A DNA stretch of 64,000 bases from Candidatus Chromulinivorax destructor. GTDB taxonomy: Bacteria > Babelota > Babeliae > Babelales > Chromulinivoraceae. How positions within the stretch are numbered: position 1 is the first letter of the stretch; each line of letters begins with the position of its first letter. The stretch is from the NCBI RefSeq assembly GCF_003366055.1, contig NZ_CP025544.1, positions 1,037,278 to 1,101,277 of the forward strand, in the 5' to 3' direction. The notes beneath the pieces are model-generated. The model worked only from the letters and a program-made list of their open reading frames with translations. It was not told the origin of the DNA and made no database searches. Below are positions 1 through 8,913 of the stretch, one piece after another. The translations under genes were made by a program, and so were the position numbers.

Positions 1-276
1 CTTGCTGCGATCAGTGGCTCACTATTTGTACAATATTCAGGATATTTTTCGATCTGGGCAAGTGTTGGCATTTTGATTATTGGATTAGCAGGAATGATTT
101 TAGCGCAAACGATAAGTTCTCAATTTGGTCTAGCTTTAGTTGCAGGTTCAATTATTTATCAAGCAATTATAGCGCTGACGTTTGAGTTACAATTTGATCA
201 GAATTGGAACAAGTTAATTACTGCAGTTTTGATTGTTGTGCTCATTGTTATCAATCAATCACTACAAAAAAAGTAG
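1..276 (+). CDS. ABC transporter permease, C-terminal end (partial)
   Basis: The reading frame is open from the first base of the window to a TAG at 274-276, so only the last 91 residues are visible. They are very hydrophobic, with two or three membrane helices and a short basic tail ending in KK. The sequence resembles the C-terminus of the complete permease at 5083-5964, and an ATPase of the matching family follows at 495, so I read this as the permease of a first copy of the same transporter (COG4120 type). The substrate-binding gene would lie to the left of the window. The gene is cut by the window edge, not broken. Confidence 0.75.
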   Translation, partial: LAAISGSLFVQYSGYFSIWASVGILIIGLAGMILAQTISSQFGLALVAGSIIYQAIIALTFELQFDQNWNKLITAVLIVVLIVINQSLQKK

Positions 277-287
277 CGTCATCACAA

Positions 288-455
288 AGGCTGAGTGAAC
301 CAAATTTAAAAAATATAAACACCTACGATATCGCTACGCTCATCTCCGGAAACATGGTGGCGGCGGCCACAATACGCTTTTTGTTACGACAAAAAAGAGT
401 GTGTAAGCCTCGTGCATCATGCAAATTCCTTAAATTTGTGTAACAACGTAGGTTT
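288..455 (-). mobile_element. MITE-like palindromic repeat, copy 1
   Basis: This copy starts with the inverted end (GGCTGAGTGAACCAAATTT from 289) and runs through the CCTACGATATCG, CATCTCCGGAAAC and GGTGGCGGCGGCCAC blocks shared by all copies. Its far end is degenerate. It lies between the permease stop codon (276) and the ATPase start (495) of one transporter operon. Confidence 0.75.
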
Positions 456-494
456 GAAAAATTATAACTGAGTAGTTAGAAAATAGGACCTGTT

Positions 495-1247
495 ATGTTA
501 GAACTTAAAAATATTAATGTGCAATTCGGTCACAATCATGTGCTTAAAAATTTGTCGTGTAATGTTGAGCAGGGTGATTTTATTGTCGTACTTGGAACAA
601 ATGGAGCGGGAAAAAGCAGTTTTTTTGATACGATTGCCGGAAAAATCAAACCAACATCAGGCCAAGTTATGATTGATTATGAAGACGTAACGTCATTAGA
701 TGAACTGCAACGATCTGGCATGGTGACTCGAATTTTTCAAAATACTCGTTTAAATTCAGTTGGCTGTTTAACGGTTGCTCAAAATTTAGCTTTTGCTCAT
801 TACAGCCGCAGGCCAGCACAGTTTGTCGATGGAATGTCTCATATGCCCCGTGAAAAAGCAATCGCATTAGTTGAACAAGTTGGTATGGATGCATCGATTT
901 TAGATCGACCAATGAACGCTTTGTCTGGTGGTCAACGACAATTGATTGCATTTGTGATGTCTACGCAATTAATACCAAAAATATTATTACTTGATGAGCC
1001 TACGGCAGCACTTGATCCACAAGCTTCTACAAAATTATTAGAGTATGCTGCAAAATTTATTAAAAAGCATAACGTAACAACGTTGTTGATTACGCATGAT
1101 CCGCAGATTGCATTAAGTGTCGGTAATAAAATTTGGATTTTGCAAGATGGTCTTATAGCACAAGAATTTGGTATTGATGATAAAAAAAATCTGCAACCAC
1201 ATCAGCTCATCGGTCAGATTGATTATGATGCTTTACAAAAAATTTAG
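495..1247 (+). CDS. ABC transporter ATP-binding protein (COG1101 type)
   Basis: This 250-residue protein is a complete ABC ATPase: Walker A GTNGAGKSS at residues 34-42, signature LSGGQ at 143-147, Walker B LLLDEP at 164-169 and the H-loop histidine near 201. It would energise uptake through the permease whose end lies at 1-276. The type, partnered with COG4120 permeases and COG2984 binding proteins, is often annotated as an amino-acid (TrpXYZ-like) transporter, but the substrate cannot be read from sequence. A 168-base palindromic repeat separates it from the permease gene, so co-transcription is uncertain. A strong hairpin terminator follows 10 bases after the stop. It is paralogous to the ATPase at 5966. 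Confidence 0.92.
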   Translation: MLELKNINVQFGHNHVLKNLSCNVEQGDFIVVLGTNGAGKSSFFDTIAGKIKPTSGQVMIDYEDVTSLDELQRSGMVTRIFQNTRLNSVGCLTVAQNLAFAHYSRRPAQFVDGMSHMPREKAIALVEQVGMDASILDRPMNALSGGQRQLIAFVMSTQLIPKILLLDEPTAALDPQASTKLLEYAAKFIKKHNVTTLLITHDPQIALSVGNKIWILQDGLIAQEFGIDDKKNLQPHQLIGQIDYDALQKI

Positions 1248-1257
1248 TGACTTTATC

Positions 1258-1288
1258 AAGCCCTGGAATATTCCGGGGCTTTTTTTTA
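1258..1288 (+). terminator. Rho-independent terminator
   Basis: An 11-bp stem (AAGCCCTGGAA / TTCCGGGGCTT, one G-U pair, 2-base loop) is followed by eight T. It ends the ATPase transcription unit. Confidence 0.9.
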
Positions 1289-1290
1289 TG

Positions 1291-1387
1291 TAAAAAGTGC
1301 ATCAGGCACACCGGCCAGCACATCCCCGGAGTTTTCATAGAAAACGCAGGGCAAAACTCTCTGATACAAAATTGATTCACTCAATCG
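1291..1387 (-). repeat. MITE-like repeat, copy 2 (half element)
   Basis: The GTGCATCAGGC..CCGGCCAGCA, CCCCGGAGTTTTC and GAAAACGCAGGGCAAAACTCT blocks match one half of the repeat family in reverse orientation. The outer end (ATTGATTCACTCAATC) is a decayed terminal repeat; the other half is missing. Confidence 0.65.
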
Positions 1388-1458
1388 AGTATCATTGCAT
1401 TTTTGTATATTTTATATTACGGTGATGGCAAAGAATTATTACCAAAAAGGAGATGCGT

Positions 1459-1773
1459 ATGTTCTACGATAAAAAAACAGTAATATTTTTGTCTTTATCG
1501 ATCTGCTTTTCGTTATCAGCAGACAGTTGTACTGAGACAAATGTTAAAAGCAAAGCTGATAAGTTACAAAAAGATGCAAATACTTTAAAGGCAAATGCAG
1601 CAAAGTTGCAAGATGATGCAAATACACTGAAAAGTAATGCTACAAAATTAAAATCAGATTTAGAAACATTACAGGTTAATTGTATAAAACTTGAAACATT
1701 GCAACAAAATGCTGATGCTCTTGATGATGCAGTTGCTCAACTTACGACATTATCAACTCAACTTAAAAAATAA
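1459..1773 (+). CDS. Small secreted coiled-coil protein
   Basis: I do not recognise a family. The 104-residue product begins with a signal peptide (YDKKTVIF followed by a hydrophobic core, likely cut near SLSADSC). The rest is almost pure heptad repeat with leucine every seven residues (KLQKDAN, TLKANAA, KLQDDAN, TLKSNAT and so on), so a long helical, probably oligomeric, periplasmic or surface rod is expected, comparable in shape to Lpp but without a proper lipobox. The SD AAAGGAG touches an ATG at 1453; the second ATG at 1459 has the better 6-base spacing and is my chosen start. It stands alone between two repeat copies. Confidence 0.7.
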   Translation: MFYDKKTVIFLSLSICFSLSADSCTETNVKSKADKLQKDANTLKANAAKLQDDANTLKSNATKLKSDLETLQVNCIKLETLQQNADALDDAVAQLTTLSTQLKK

Positions 1774-1788
1774 TAGATGATTGTTATC

Positions 1789-1903
1789 TGGGTTGAGTGA
1801 ACAAAAATTTTATTATTTGTTGTCCTGCGTTTTCTATGGAAACTTAGGGAATTTGCAGGATGTGTTGACCTGATAAAATTTTAAATTTGGTTCACATAGC
1901 CTA
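1789..1903 (+). mobile_element. MITE-like repeat, copy 3 (internally deleted)
   Basis: Both terminal repeats are present (GGTTGAGTGAAC on the left, TTTGGTTCACATAGCCTA on the right) with the TCCTGCGTTTTCTATGGAAAC hairpin of the left arm between them. Most of the right arm is lost, giving about 115 bases. It begins 15 bases after the stop codon of the coiled-coil gene. Confidence 0.75.
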
Positions 1904-1963
1904 CAGTTTTTTAACATCAGATAGTGATAATAGAGTAAAAATTATAGAGAGGATTGTATTTTT

Positions 1964-2800
1964 ATGAAAAATAAAAAAATAGTATTGTTATTCGTTTTGT
2001 TATGTTGCCCGATGGTCGTACTTGCTAAAAAAAACATAATGAAAAGCGTTTCGAAAGGTTTTAATAGCGCAACAAAAAGCATTTCAAAAACAGCTACAAG
2101 TGTTGTAAATAGTACAGAACAGACAGTAACTGCTGCAGCAAATGTTGTTGTTAATACCGCTACAGAATTAGTAACTGCATGTGATACTTATAATGATAAA
2201 TTAGCTGATTATTATACCGCTTTAGACCAATATAATACAGCTTTAGCGACGTACCAAAAAGATTTGGCTTCTTACAATAGCGATCTTGTAAAATATACTG
2301 CCTTGCAACCTCAAATTGATGCTATTAATGATGCAATGAAAGATTATGATGCAGAGCATGCTGAATACAAAACAGGTTTAAATTCATATAACACTCAAGC
2401 AGCAGCATTTAATAAAAAAGCTGGTAAGATTCTTGCACCGATATTAACAGAAAGTACAACGCCTAAAAGAACAGATTATGTTGGTAAAACATTATCGGGT
2501 GATCTAACAGGAATAGATTTTTCTTACCAGGATTTAACAACGACTATTTTAGCTGGATGTAATCTTACCAATGCTGATTTTACTTCTGCTAATTTAACGG
2601 GCGTTAATTTGAATGGGACTTTATTAGCTGGAGCTGATTTTACTCGTGCTAATTTAACCAATGTAACATTCTGGGCAGCTGATCTGCATGGAGCAGATAT
2701 GACAGAAGCTATCCTAAAAGGAGTTGATTTGACCAATGCAAATCTTGCAAATGTAGTTGGTTTAACTCAGCAGCAATTAGCAACGGTAGCAAAGAAATAA
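1964..2800 (+). CDS. Secreted pentapeptide-repeat protein with coiled-coil stalk
   Basis: The 278-residue protein has three parts: a signal peptide (about 1-21), a helical region of about residues 65-150 with tyrosine-leucine heptads (YNTALATYQKDLASYNSDL type), and a C-terminal stretch of about 90 residues of pentapeptide repeats of the A(D/N)LxX kind (NLTNADF, ANLTGVNL, GADFTRANL). Pentapeptide repeats fold into a right-handed quadrilateral beta-helix. The whole looks like an exported stalk with a beta-helical head. The function is unknown, and no gyrase-protection context is visible. A perfect hairpin terminator follows at 2825. Confidence 0.85.
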   Translation: MKNKKIVLLFVLLCCPMVVLAKKNIMKSVSKGFNSATKSISKTATSVVNSTEQTVTAAANVVVNTATELVTACDTYNDKLADYYTALDQYNTALATYQKDLASYNSDLVKYTALQPQIDAINDAMKDYDAEHAEYKTGLNSYNTQAAAFNKKAGKILAPILTESTTPKRTDYVGKTLSGDLTGIDFSYQDLTTTILAGCNLTNADFTSANLTGVNLNGTLLAGADFTRANLTNVTFWAADLHGADMTEAILKGVDLTNANLANVVGLTQQQLATVAKK

Positions 2801-2824
2801 TAATTTACAAAAAATAAGCATATA

Positions 2825-2865
2825 AAAAAGGCCCACTTTATATCTAGTATAAAGTGGGCCTTTTT
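2825..2865. terminator. Bidirectional terminator
   Basis: A 17-bp perfect stem (AAAAAGGCCCACTTTAT / ATAAAGTGGGCCTTTTT) with a short loop lies between the convergent genes at 1964 and 2881. Each arm gives a T-run on its strand. Confidence 0.93.
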
Positions 2866-2880
2866 ATCTGTCTTTTTTAA

Positions 2881-3390
2881 TTAAGCAGCTTGTCCAGCTC
2901 TTTTTGCCGCAGCTTTTTTTACAGCTTCTGCGTGTGCTTTTTTACTAGCAAGAGCTCTTGCTTTTTCTTTGCCTTGAGCACTACCATCTTTGCGAGCAGC
3001 TTGTCTATCATCATTACGTGCAAATTTGTCTTCGTGTCCAGCAAATTTAGCTTTTACAGAACCATCACGACCATCACGTTTTTCGCCACGGTTCTCACGT
3101 TTTTCGCCACGTTTTTCTTGTTTATTGTCATTACCTGCAAATTTGTCTTCACGTCCATCAAATTTAGTTTTTGCAGAAGCGTCTTTTTCTTCAGCAACAC
3201 CTTTTTTATCTTCAGCAGCAGCTTCATCTTCGTCAGTCATGCTTGCTTTTTTACCTTTAACAGAAGCAAATTTTGAACCTTTTTCGCTATTTGCACGACG
3301 TGAATGTGGTTTTTTTGCTTCATCTTCACCTGTGAAAGTCATTGATGTTGAAAGTAACATAGACAATGCTAATAATTGTAACTTCTTCAT
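2881..3390 (-). CDS. Secreted, highly charged low-complexity protein
   Basis: The 169-residue product has a signal peptide (MKKLQLLALSML, cleavage near TFTGED) and then only charged low-complexity sequence rich in K, E, D, R, A and G. Two units resembling KAKFAGHEDKFARNDDRQ are visible as an internal repeat, separated by KRGEK/KRENRGEK repeats. I assign no family; disorder is likely. The start at 3390 has a good SD (AAAGGAATCGT before ATG); an upstream in-frame ATG adds only seven residues. Plus-strand open frames across this locus are shadows of its biased composition. Confidence 0.75.
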   Translation of the reverse strand: MKKLQLLALSMLLSTSMTFTGEDEAKKPHSRRANSEKGSKFASVKGKKASMTDEDEAAAEDKKGVAEEKDASAKTKFDGREDKFAGNDNKQEKRGEKRENRGEKRDGRDGSVKAKFAGHEDKFARNDDRQAARKDGSAQGKEKARALASKKAHAEAVKKAAAKRAGQAA

Positions 3391-3515
3391 ACGATTCCTT
3401 TTTTTGTTCATAATGAACGGTTGTATTATTAAAAAAAATGTATCAATATTGGTTTCTTTGTGTCAACGTTTTTAATTTTTTCTCTAGATTTTTACCTTCT
3501 CTTTTCTGTAAAAAT

Positions 3516-3663
3516 TACGGGGATGTGCTTGCCGGTGGGCCTGATGTACTATTTTTTTACATCAAAAAAGCGTAACGCGGCCGCCACCACAACTATTTTC
3601 GGAGATGAGGGCAGCGATATCGAAGGTTTTTTATGCACATCTACATTTAGTTGACACCGCCGA
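3516..3663 (+). mobile_element. MITE-like repeat, copy 4
   Basis: Contains GCCGGTGGGCCTGATG, AAAAAAGCGTAACGCGGCCGCC, CGGAGATGAG and GCGATATCGAAGG in family order. The right end is decayed (ACATTTAGTTGACACCGCCGAG) and the left end is missing. Confidence 0.72.
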
Positions 3664-3930
3664 GCAAAATTGTAGGTTTTACAAGAGGTCTATTGACAAA
3701 AACTTTCTAGATACGTAAAGTAACAGATGAATACAATCTAAAAAAATTAAGGAATATTTTGTGAATATCATAGCGACATTTTCTGTGTTGTTAGTATCTG
3801 TAGTTAAAGTCGGGACGATTTCTTCTCCCTGGCAACTATAATTCACGTTATATTCTATTTCTCATCTTTTCCCTACAAAAATTTTTAATCTATTGGCCTT
3901 GCTGGCCATAACTATCTTCATTTTTTAAAC

Positions 3931-3958
3931 ATGATCGTTTGTTTACGCTCACGATCAT
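3931..3958. promoter_or_regulatory. Possible operator upstream of the second ABC operon
   Basis: A perfect 8-base inverted repeat (ATGATCGT at 3931-3938, ACGATCAT at 3951-3958) lies about 50 bases before the binding-protein start, just upstream of a TATATT -10-like box. Its position suits a repressor site controlling uptake. The rest of the gap 3664-4006 is AT-rich with no convincing gene; a weak TTGACA motif occurs near 3692. Confidence 0.35.
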
Positions 3959-4006
3959 CTGTGTTACGCTATATTCTTTATAAAAATTATTGTGGAAGTG
4001 AAAAAT

Positions 4007-5005
4007 ATGAAAAATATTTTTAAAAAAATTCTGATATTAACTGTTGTAATGAGTGCTTTAAGTTTTGTTGCCTATGTGGTATTGCAACAAATGAATTTTG
4101 TTCAAAGTGATCAATCTGCTGTTACAAAAAAACGCATTGCTATTTTTGAACCGGCAACACACCCAGCAATTAATGAAATTGCTCAAGGGTTTATCGATGA
4201 AATGAATACGTCTGAATGTCACTATGTTTTTACTCGTTATAATGCCAATGGCAACAAGATGTTACTACAGGCGCAAGCTCAAGAGATCTTGCAATCATCC
4301 TATGATCTTGTTTTTACGATTGGTCTTGGTTGTTCTGTCGGTATGAAAGAGGTAACTGCAAAGCAGGGACGTAACTTGCCCATAGTATTTTGTGCGATAG
4401 ATGATCCGATAAAATTTAATGTACAAGGCGAAAATATAACTGGAGTTATTGATACGACAAATTATCAAGAACAGCTTGCGCTTGCATTGCAGGTACAACC
4501 ATCAATTAAGAAAATTATTTTGGTGTACGATGTATCGCAAGGCTCTGGCTTAGAAAAAGATAAAGAGTCGATTGTTGCTATTTTGCAAGAAAAAAATATT
4601 GATTGCAAACCAGTTGAAATTAATGGATTAACAGAAATACAGCAAAAAGTTTCTGGATTTATGGCTGATACAGATCTTGTCATGATTTTAAAAGATAATA
4701 CGATTGTCTCTGGCATTGATACGATTATTAAATTGTGTCAGCAGTATAAAGTTCCTTTGCTTGCAACAGATTTAAATTCAGGTCAAAAGGGAGCAGCATT
4801 GGCGTATGGTATTCATGAAGCTGATTCCGGAAAAGAAAGCGCTGTTCTTGCACAACTAATTATAGAGCACGGCCAACAACCATCTCAAATTCCTGTCGTT
4901 GCAGTAAAAAACATGGTCATGAAAATTAATCGTCAGCAAGCAATCAAGCAAGGTTTACATAGTAATTTTGATACAATTACCAGTTCTGAAATTCACATAG
5001 ATTAA
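4007..5005 (+). CDS. ABC transporter substrate-binding protein (COG2984 type)
   Basis: This 332-residue exported protein has a basic N-terminus and one hydrophobic segment (about residues 9-27), then a periplasmic-binding-protein fold starting with RIAIFEPATHPAINEIAQGF, typical of the ABC_sub_bind (PF04392) family. Further family traits are a LVFTIGLG-like strand, a VFCAIDDP segment and a late LLATDL segment. It would capture the ligand in the periplasm for the permease at 5083 and ATPase at 5966. I chose the ATG at 4007 because GGAAGTG precedes it at SD distance; a GTG 15 bases upstream is less likely. An inverted repeat upstream may control it. The ligand is unknown. Confidence 0.88.
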   Translation: MKNIFKKILILTVVMSALSFVAYVVLQQMNFVQSDQSAVTKKRIAIFEPATHPAINEIAQGFIDEMNTSECHYVFTRYNANGNKMLLQAQAQEILQSSYDLVFTIGLGCSVGMKEVTAKQGRNLPIVFCAIDDPIKFNVQGENITGVIDTTNYQEQLALALQVQPSIKKIILVYDVSQGSGLEKDKESIVAILQEKNIDCKPVEINGLTEIQQKVSGFMADTDLVMILKDNTIVSGIDTIIKLCQQYKVPLLATDLNSGQKGAALAYGIHEADSGKESAVLAQLIIEHGQQPSQIPVVAVKNMVMKINRQQAIKQGLHSNFDTITSSEIHID

Positions 5006-5015
5006 TAAAAATAGA

Positions 5016-5057
5016 ACACAGGGGCTTGCGATATCCTACCAAAACAAGCCCTTGTGT
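5016..5057 (+). other. Intercistronic mRNA hairpin
   Basis: A 13-bp stem (ACACAGGGGCTTG / CAAGCCCTTGTGT, one G-U pair) lies between the binding-protein and permease genes. No T-run follows, so it is more likely an RNA-stability element or attenuator that raises binding-protein output over the membrane subunits than a full terminator. Confidence 0.6.
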
Positions 5058-5082
5058 TTGATGAGATAAAAAAGGTTTGAAA

Positions 5083-5964
5083 ATGTATAATTTTATCATG
5101 ATTGTGCTTGAGCAGTCGTTTATATATTTGCCCTTAGCATTGGGTGCTTATATAAGTTTTTCTTTGTTAAAAGTGCCAGATTTAAGTTTAGAATCAGCAT
5201 ATCTTATGGGTGGTTTAGCTGGAACAACAGCGTTATCATACCTTGTAGGGTATCCTCTTGGAGTAACGTTTGTTCTGACTATTATTGCAGCGATGTGTGG
5301 GGGTGCTTTGGTAGGTCTTTGTTCAAGTTGCATGACTTCATTTGGTAAAATTCCTCATTTGCTCTCAGCTATTATGACGTTTGGCCTGTTTCATGGAATT
5401 TTTCAATTCTGTTCGCCAGCGTATCAATCATTAGCTGCATATGATAATGGGTTCATGCTTTTTCCTTACTTTGCTCTGTATCCTGAATTATGTGCCCTTG
5501 GTATGGTTGGAATCATCATGACCTTGATAATCAGCTATCTTTTAACCACGCAGCTTGGGTATAGTTTTGCAATATTTGGTCACAATCCAAAATTTTTTAA
5601 ACATTTTGGTATTGCAACTTCGTATGTGTTTATAACTGGCATGATGATCTCAAATGGTCTTGCAGGGTTAGCAGGATTTTTATTTGCACAAACAAGTAAT
5701 TTAATTGAGCTCAATATGGGAATTGGTAAATCACTATTTTGTATTACCGCGCTCATTTTGGGTCGATCAAGTATCGCATCTAAAAAAAGTTCAATCATGA
5801 TCCCCGTCACTGGTGTCATAACTTATTTTGCACTGCAACAAATGCTCTTAAAGATTGGATTTAATTTAAAATATTTTACGATGATGCAATCGTTGCTCGT
5901 GCTTGTTATTTTATTGATGACGTCTACAAAAAATAATGATCATCATGATCAGTTGGGAGTGTAA
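5083..5964 (+). CDS. ABC transporter permease (COG4120 type)
   Basis: The 293-residue protein is hydrophobic throughout with eight or more membrane helices and belongs to the BPD_transp_2 (PF02653) type of permeases. Glycine-rich loops such as YLMGGLAGTTAL and NGLAGLAGFLFAQ are typical of this group. It forms the membrane channel for the binding protein at 4007. The ATG at 5083 has AAAGG eight bases upstream; an in-frame TTG six bases earlier is a weaker choice. The ATPase gene starts immediately after its stop (ATG at 5966), which indicates translational coupling. Its C-terminus resembles the truncated permease at the left edge. Confidence 0.88.
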   Translation: MYNFIMIVLEQSFIYLPLALGAYISFSLLKVPDLSLESAYLMGGLAGTTALSYLVGYPLGVTFVLTIIAAMCGGALVGLCSSCMTSFGKIPHLLSAIMTFGLFHGIFQFCSPAYQSLAAYDNGFMLFPYFALYPELCALGMVGIIMTLIISYLLTTQLGYSFAIFGHNPKFFKHFGIATSYVFITGMMISNGLAGLAGFLFAQTSNLIELNMGIGKSLFCITALILGRSSIASKKSSIMIPVTGVITYFALQQMLLKIGFNLKYFTMMQSLLVLVILLMTSTKNNDHHDQLGV

Positions 5965-5965
5965 T

Positions 5966-6676
5966 ATGAAACTAGGTAACAAAATTGTTGTGCATGATCT
6001 TACATTTTCATTTAACAAAAATAGTAAAAAATTTTTTGATAAGCTGCATGTTGATTTTGTGCCAGGAACACTTAATTTTATTCAAGGTAAAAATGGTGTT
6101 GGCAAATCGACGTTGCTTAAAATTTTTTCTGGTAATATGAGTCCAGACCATCAGTTACAGGGGACATTACATATTAATTGTGATGTGTATGACTTTTGTC
6201 AACCAGATACCATGAGTAAAGCTGTCGCATTTGTACCACAAAAGTTTGATGAGTTGCTTGTTGATTCATACTCGTTGTATGAAAATTTACAATTTGCTCA
6301 GATGTCTGCATATCCATCATTAGTAAGTTTGCCAAAGATAGTCGCATTGCCAAAGTTGCTTGATGAGTATGGAATTGATTATACGATACCAGTTTCATTA
6401 TTATCTGGTGGGCAGCGACAAATTTTATCAATGCTCATGATGCTTGAACGTAACCCAAAAATATTACTTTTAGATGAGCCAACAGCAGCATTAGATGAAG
6501 AAAATACGAAACTAGTTATGAGCTTTTTGCAAAATTTATGCGTTGAGCAAGGAATGACAATTATAGCAATTGTCCATAACCAAGAATTGGTAGATACTTA
6601 TGCTCCATCAGGTTATTTTGAGCTTGTACAACATGATGGCAAACGAGCTATCAATTTTGTTTCTTCAAAAATATGA
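5966..6676 (+). CDS. ABC transporter ATP-binding protein (second copy)
   Basis: A complete ABC ATPase of 236 residues: Walker A GKNGVGKST at 41-49, signature LSGGQ at 146-150, Walker B LLLDEP at 167-172, followed by TAALDEEN. It completes the operon with the binding protein and permease. The chosen ATG has GGGAGTG upstream, overlapping the permease 3' end. Compared with the paralogue at 495 it is shorter and divergent, so the duplication is old or one copy was acquired separately. A decayed repeat copy follows the stop codon. Confidence 0.92.
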   Translation: MKLGNKIVVHDLTFSFNKNSKKFFDKLHVDFVPGTLNFIQGKNGVGKSTLLKIFSGNMSPDHQLQGTLHINCDVYDFCQPDTMSKAVAFVPQKFDELLVDSYSLYENLQFAQMSAYPSLVSLPKIVALPKLLDEYGIDYTIPVSLLSGGQRQILSMLMMLERNPKILLLDEPTAALDEENTKLVMSFLQNLCVEQGMTIIAIVHNQELVDTYAPSGYFELVQHDGKRAINFVSSKI

Positions 6677-6705
6677 TGTTTATGCAGTATCAAATATTGT
6701 TAGTA

Positions 6706-6785
6706 TAAAAAAGCGTATAGTTGCAGCCGCAACCATGTTTCCGGAGATGAGCAAAGCGATATCGCAGGTGCGTATGAGGTTTTTC
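6706..6785 (+). repeat. MITE-like repeat, copy 5 (right arm only)
   Basis: AAAAAAGCGTATAGTTGCAG, TTTCCGGAGATGAGCAAAGC and GATATCGCAGG match the right arm of the family. No terminal repeat remains. The rest of the gap before ftsH (6786-6976) is AT-rich leader sequence with no gene. Confidence 0.65.
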
Positions 6786-6976
6786 ATTTTTAGAGTTGAA
6801 TAAAGATTTTCTGTGTGTAAAGTTTGTCGACAGAGTGTCGAAATTTGATTATAATTAATGAGTTATCGATTGTTTCGTGATAAAAATGCAACAGTATCTT
6901 TGTTGTTGCAAGGGTACATTCATGATTGAAGTATCCAAAGATTTTTTAAATAACATCAGAAAAGGTTACCTTCACT

Positions 6977-8896
6977 ATGTCAAAAAAACCATTTAAAAAA
7001 CCATCATTTTTCGGTGGTCCTAAAGCGTTATTTATAGCAATCATTGTGCTTGTTGGCTTATTGAGTGTTTTAACTCAATTAACTGATTATGCACGAAATA
7101 TGAGTGATTTAACGTATAAGCAATATATAGAAAAAGTTCGTGCTGATGAAGTAAAGTCAGTTACGATTTCTGGCCAACATATTGATGGCGTATTTAAAAA
7201 TGACCAGTTTTTCCAAGTAACTCTGTCATCTGCTGATCAGAGCAAATCATTTGTTATCTCTGGTACCATGCTTGGTCATGAATCAAAAAATACAGATGAT
7301 CCAAATTTTCAAGCGACGATAGTTCAACGAGATGGTGATTTTGATCTACTTGATAAACATGGCGTGACGTATAAAATTATACCTCCTGCTGCGCCAACAA
7401 ACGTTTGGTATGTTATTTTATTAGTTTTGTTGTTAGTCAGCTTAGGTCTTCTTTCTGCTTGGTATCTTAATAAACAAGGTAAAGGCAATAATAACCAAGG
7501 TGGCGGCGGTCTATTTAACATGGGCAAAAGCCGTGCTAAAATTTTTATGCCAAATACTATTAAAGAAAAATTCACCTCAGTTGCAGGTGCTCATGAAGCA
7601 AAAGAAGAGCTTTTTGATATTGTAGATTTTTTAAAGAATCCAGGTAAATATCGTAAAATTGGTGCAAAAATTCCTCGTGGTGTTTTACTGCAAGGTGAAC
7701 CTGGAACAGGTAAAACATTGCTTGCCCGTGCTGTAGCAGGTGAAGCTCAATGTCCTTTTATTAGTGTGAGCGGTTCTGATTTTGTTGAAGTATTTGTTGG
7801 TGTGGGTGCATCTCGTGTTCGTGATTTATTTGCACAAGCAAAACGTAATGCTCCATGCATCGTATTTATTGATGAGATTGATGCGGTAGGGCGCCAACGT
7901 AATGGCAGCGGAAATGGTGGCAGTGATGAACGTGAGCAAACATTAAATCAGTTGTTAACAGAGATGGATGGTTTTGAAGTTAATGAAGAACCAATCATTG
8001 TTATGGCTGCAACAAACAGAGCTGATGTTTTAGATAAAGCATTGTTACGTCCTGGCCGTTTTGACAGAATTGTTAATGTTCCAGTGCCAGATTTATTATC
8101 GCGTGAAGAAATCTTGCATGTACATTTGAAAAAAGTAAAAATAGCATCTGATATTGATGTGAAAAAATTAGCTCGCGCAACAACTGGTTACACTGGTGCT
8201 GATTTAGCTAATTACATTAACACTGCGGCTATTTTAGCAACTAAAGCAGGTTTGACGCAGATTACTATGGTGCAATTTGATGAAGCTTTATACTCTAAAT
8301 TACTTGGTAAATTAGCTAAAACTATTGTTATGACTGATGAAGAAAAAAGAATAACTGCGTACCATGAAGGTGGCCATGCACTCATTAACATTTTAATGGG
8401 TGACTTGACGAGTCCTTTGCATAAAGTTACTATTACTCCTCGGTCAGGTGGTTCACTTGGTGTTACGTGTTCTTTACCAAATAGAGAAAAATATTTAAAA
8501 ACAGTTGAAGAGAATTTAGCTGATATTTGTATCTGTATGGGTGGACGAGCAGCAGAAATGTTAGCATGTAATGTTATGACGACTGGAGCAAGCAGTGATT
8601 TTGCTCAGGCTACAAGAGTTGCATACTATTCAGTAGCTCATGTTGGCATGACACAAGCATTAGGAATGGTTGTATATGATCGATCTCATATTGCAGATGC
8701 AACTCAAGCTAAAATCGATGTCGAAGTTGCAAAAATATTAGAACAAGAGTATCAACGAGCATATGCATTGCTTGTGGAGCACCGTGATAAATTAGAAATT
8801 TTAGCAGCATTGCTTTTAGAAAAAGAAATGGTTGAAGCTTCTGAAATTTATGAAGCTTTAGGAATGATTCAACCTGATATTGTAAAATTGGTCTAA
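6977..8896 (+). CDS. ftsH: ATP-dependent zinc metalloprotease FtsH
   Basis: FtsH is the hexameric inner-membrane AAA+ protease that removes misfolded and short-lived membrane proteins. All expected parts are present in 639 residues: TM helix about 17-34, periplasmic domain, TM helix about 143-163, a glycine-rich linker, Walker A GEPGTGKT at 240-247, Walker B IVFIDE at 295-300, arginine-finger region RPGRFDR, the zinc site HEGGH at 463-467 and the third-ligand region TGASSDF. The length matches the family. The start is supported by AAAAGG upstream. It is followed after 17 bases by a phosphatase gene and may share its transcript. Confidence 0.98.
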   Translation: MSKKPFKKPSFFGGPKALFIAIIVLVGLLSVLTQLTDYARNMSDLTYKQYIEKVRADEVKSVTISGQHIDGVFKNDQFFQVTLSSADQSKSFVISGTMLGHESKNTDDPNFQATIVQRDGDFDLLDKHGVTYKIIPPAAPTNVWYVILLVLLLVSLGLLSAWYLNKQGKGNNNQGGGGLFNMGKSRAKIFMPNTIKEKFTSVAGAHEAKEELFDIVDFLKNPGKYRKIGAKIPRGVLLQGEPGTGKTLLARAVAGEAQCPFISVSGSDFVEVFVGVGASRVRDLFAQAKRNAPCIVFIDEIDAVGRQRNGSGNGGSDEREQTLNQLLTEMDGFEVNEEPIIVMAATNRADVLDKALLRPGRFDRIVNVPVPDLLSREEILHVHLKKVKIASDIDVKKLARATTGYTGADLANYINTAAILATKAGLTQITMVQFDEALYSKLLGKLAKTIVMTDEEKRITAYHEGGHALINILMGDLTSPLHKVTITPRSGGSLGVTCSLPNREKYLKTVEENLADICICMGGRAAEMLACNVMTTGASSDFAQATRVAYYSVAHVGMTQALGMVVYDRSHIADATQAKIDVEVAKILEQEYQRAYALLVEHRDKLEILAALLLEKEMVEASEIYEALGMIQPDIVKLV

Positions 8897-8913
8897 TATT
8901 GTAGTGGAGTTGT

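Noticed and set aside
204-443. A 79-codon plus frame near the left edge
   Set aside because: It lies mostly in repeat copy 1 and has no SD or protein-like sequence.
2890-3475. Two long plus-strand frames over the charged secreted gene
   Set aside because: They are antisense shadows of the K/E-rich gene at 2881-3390, which has the SD and signal peptide; the plus frames are Ser/Phe-rich translations of its complement.
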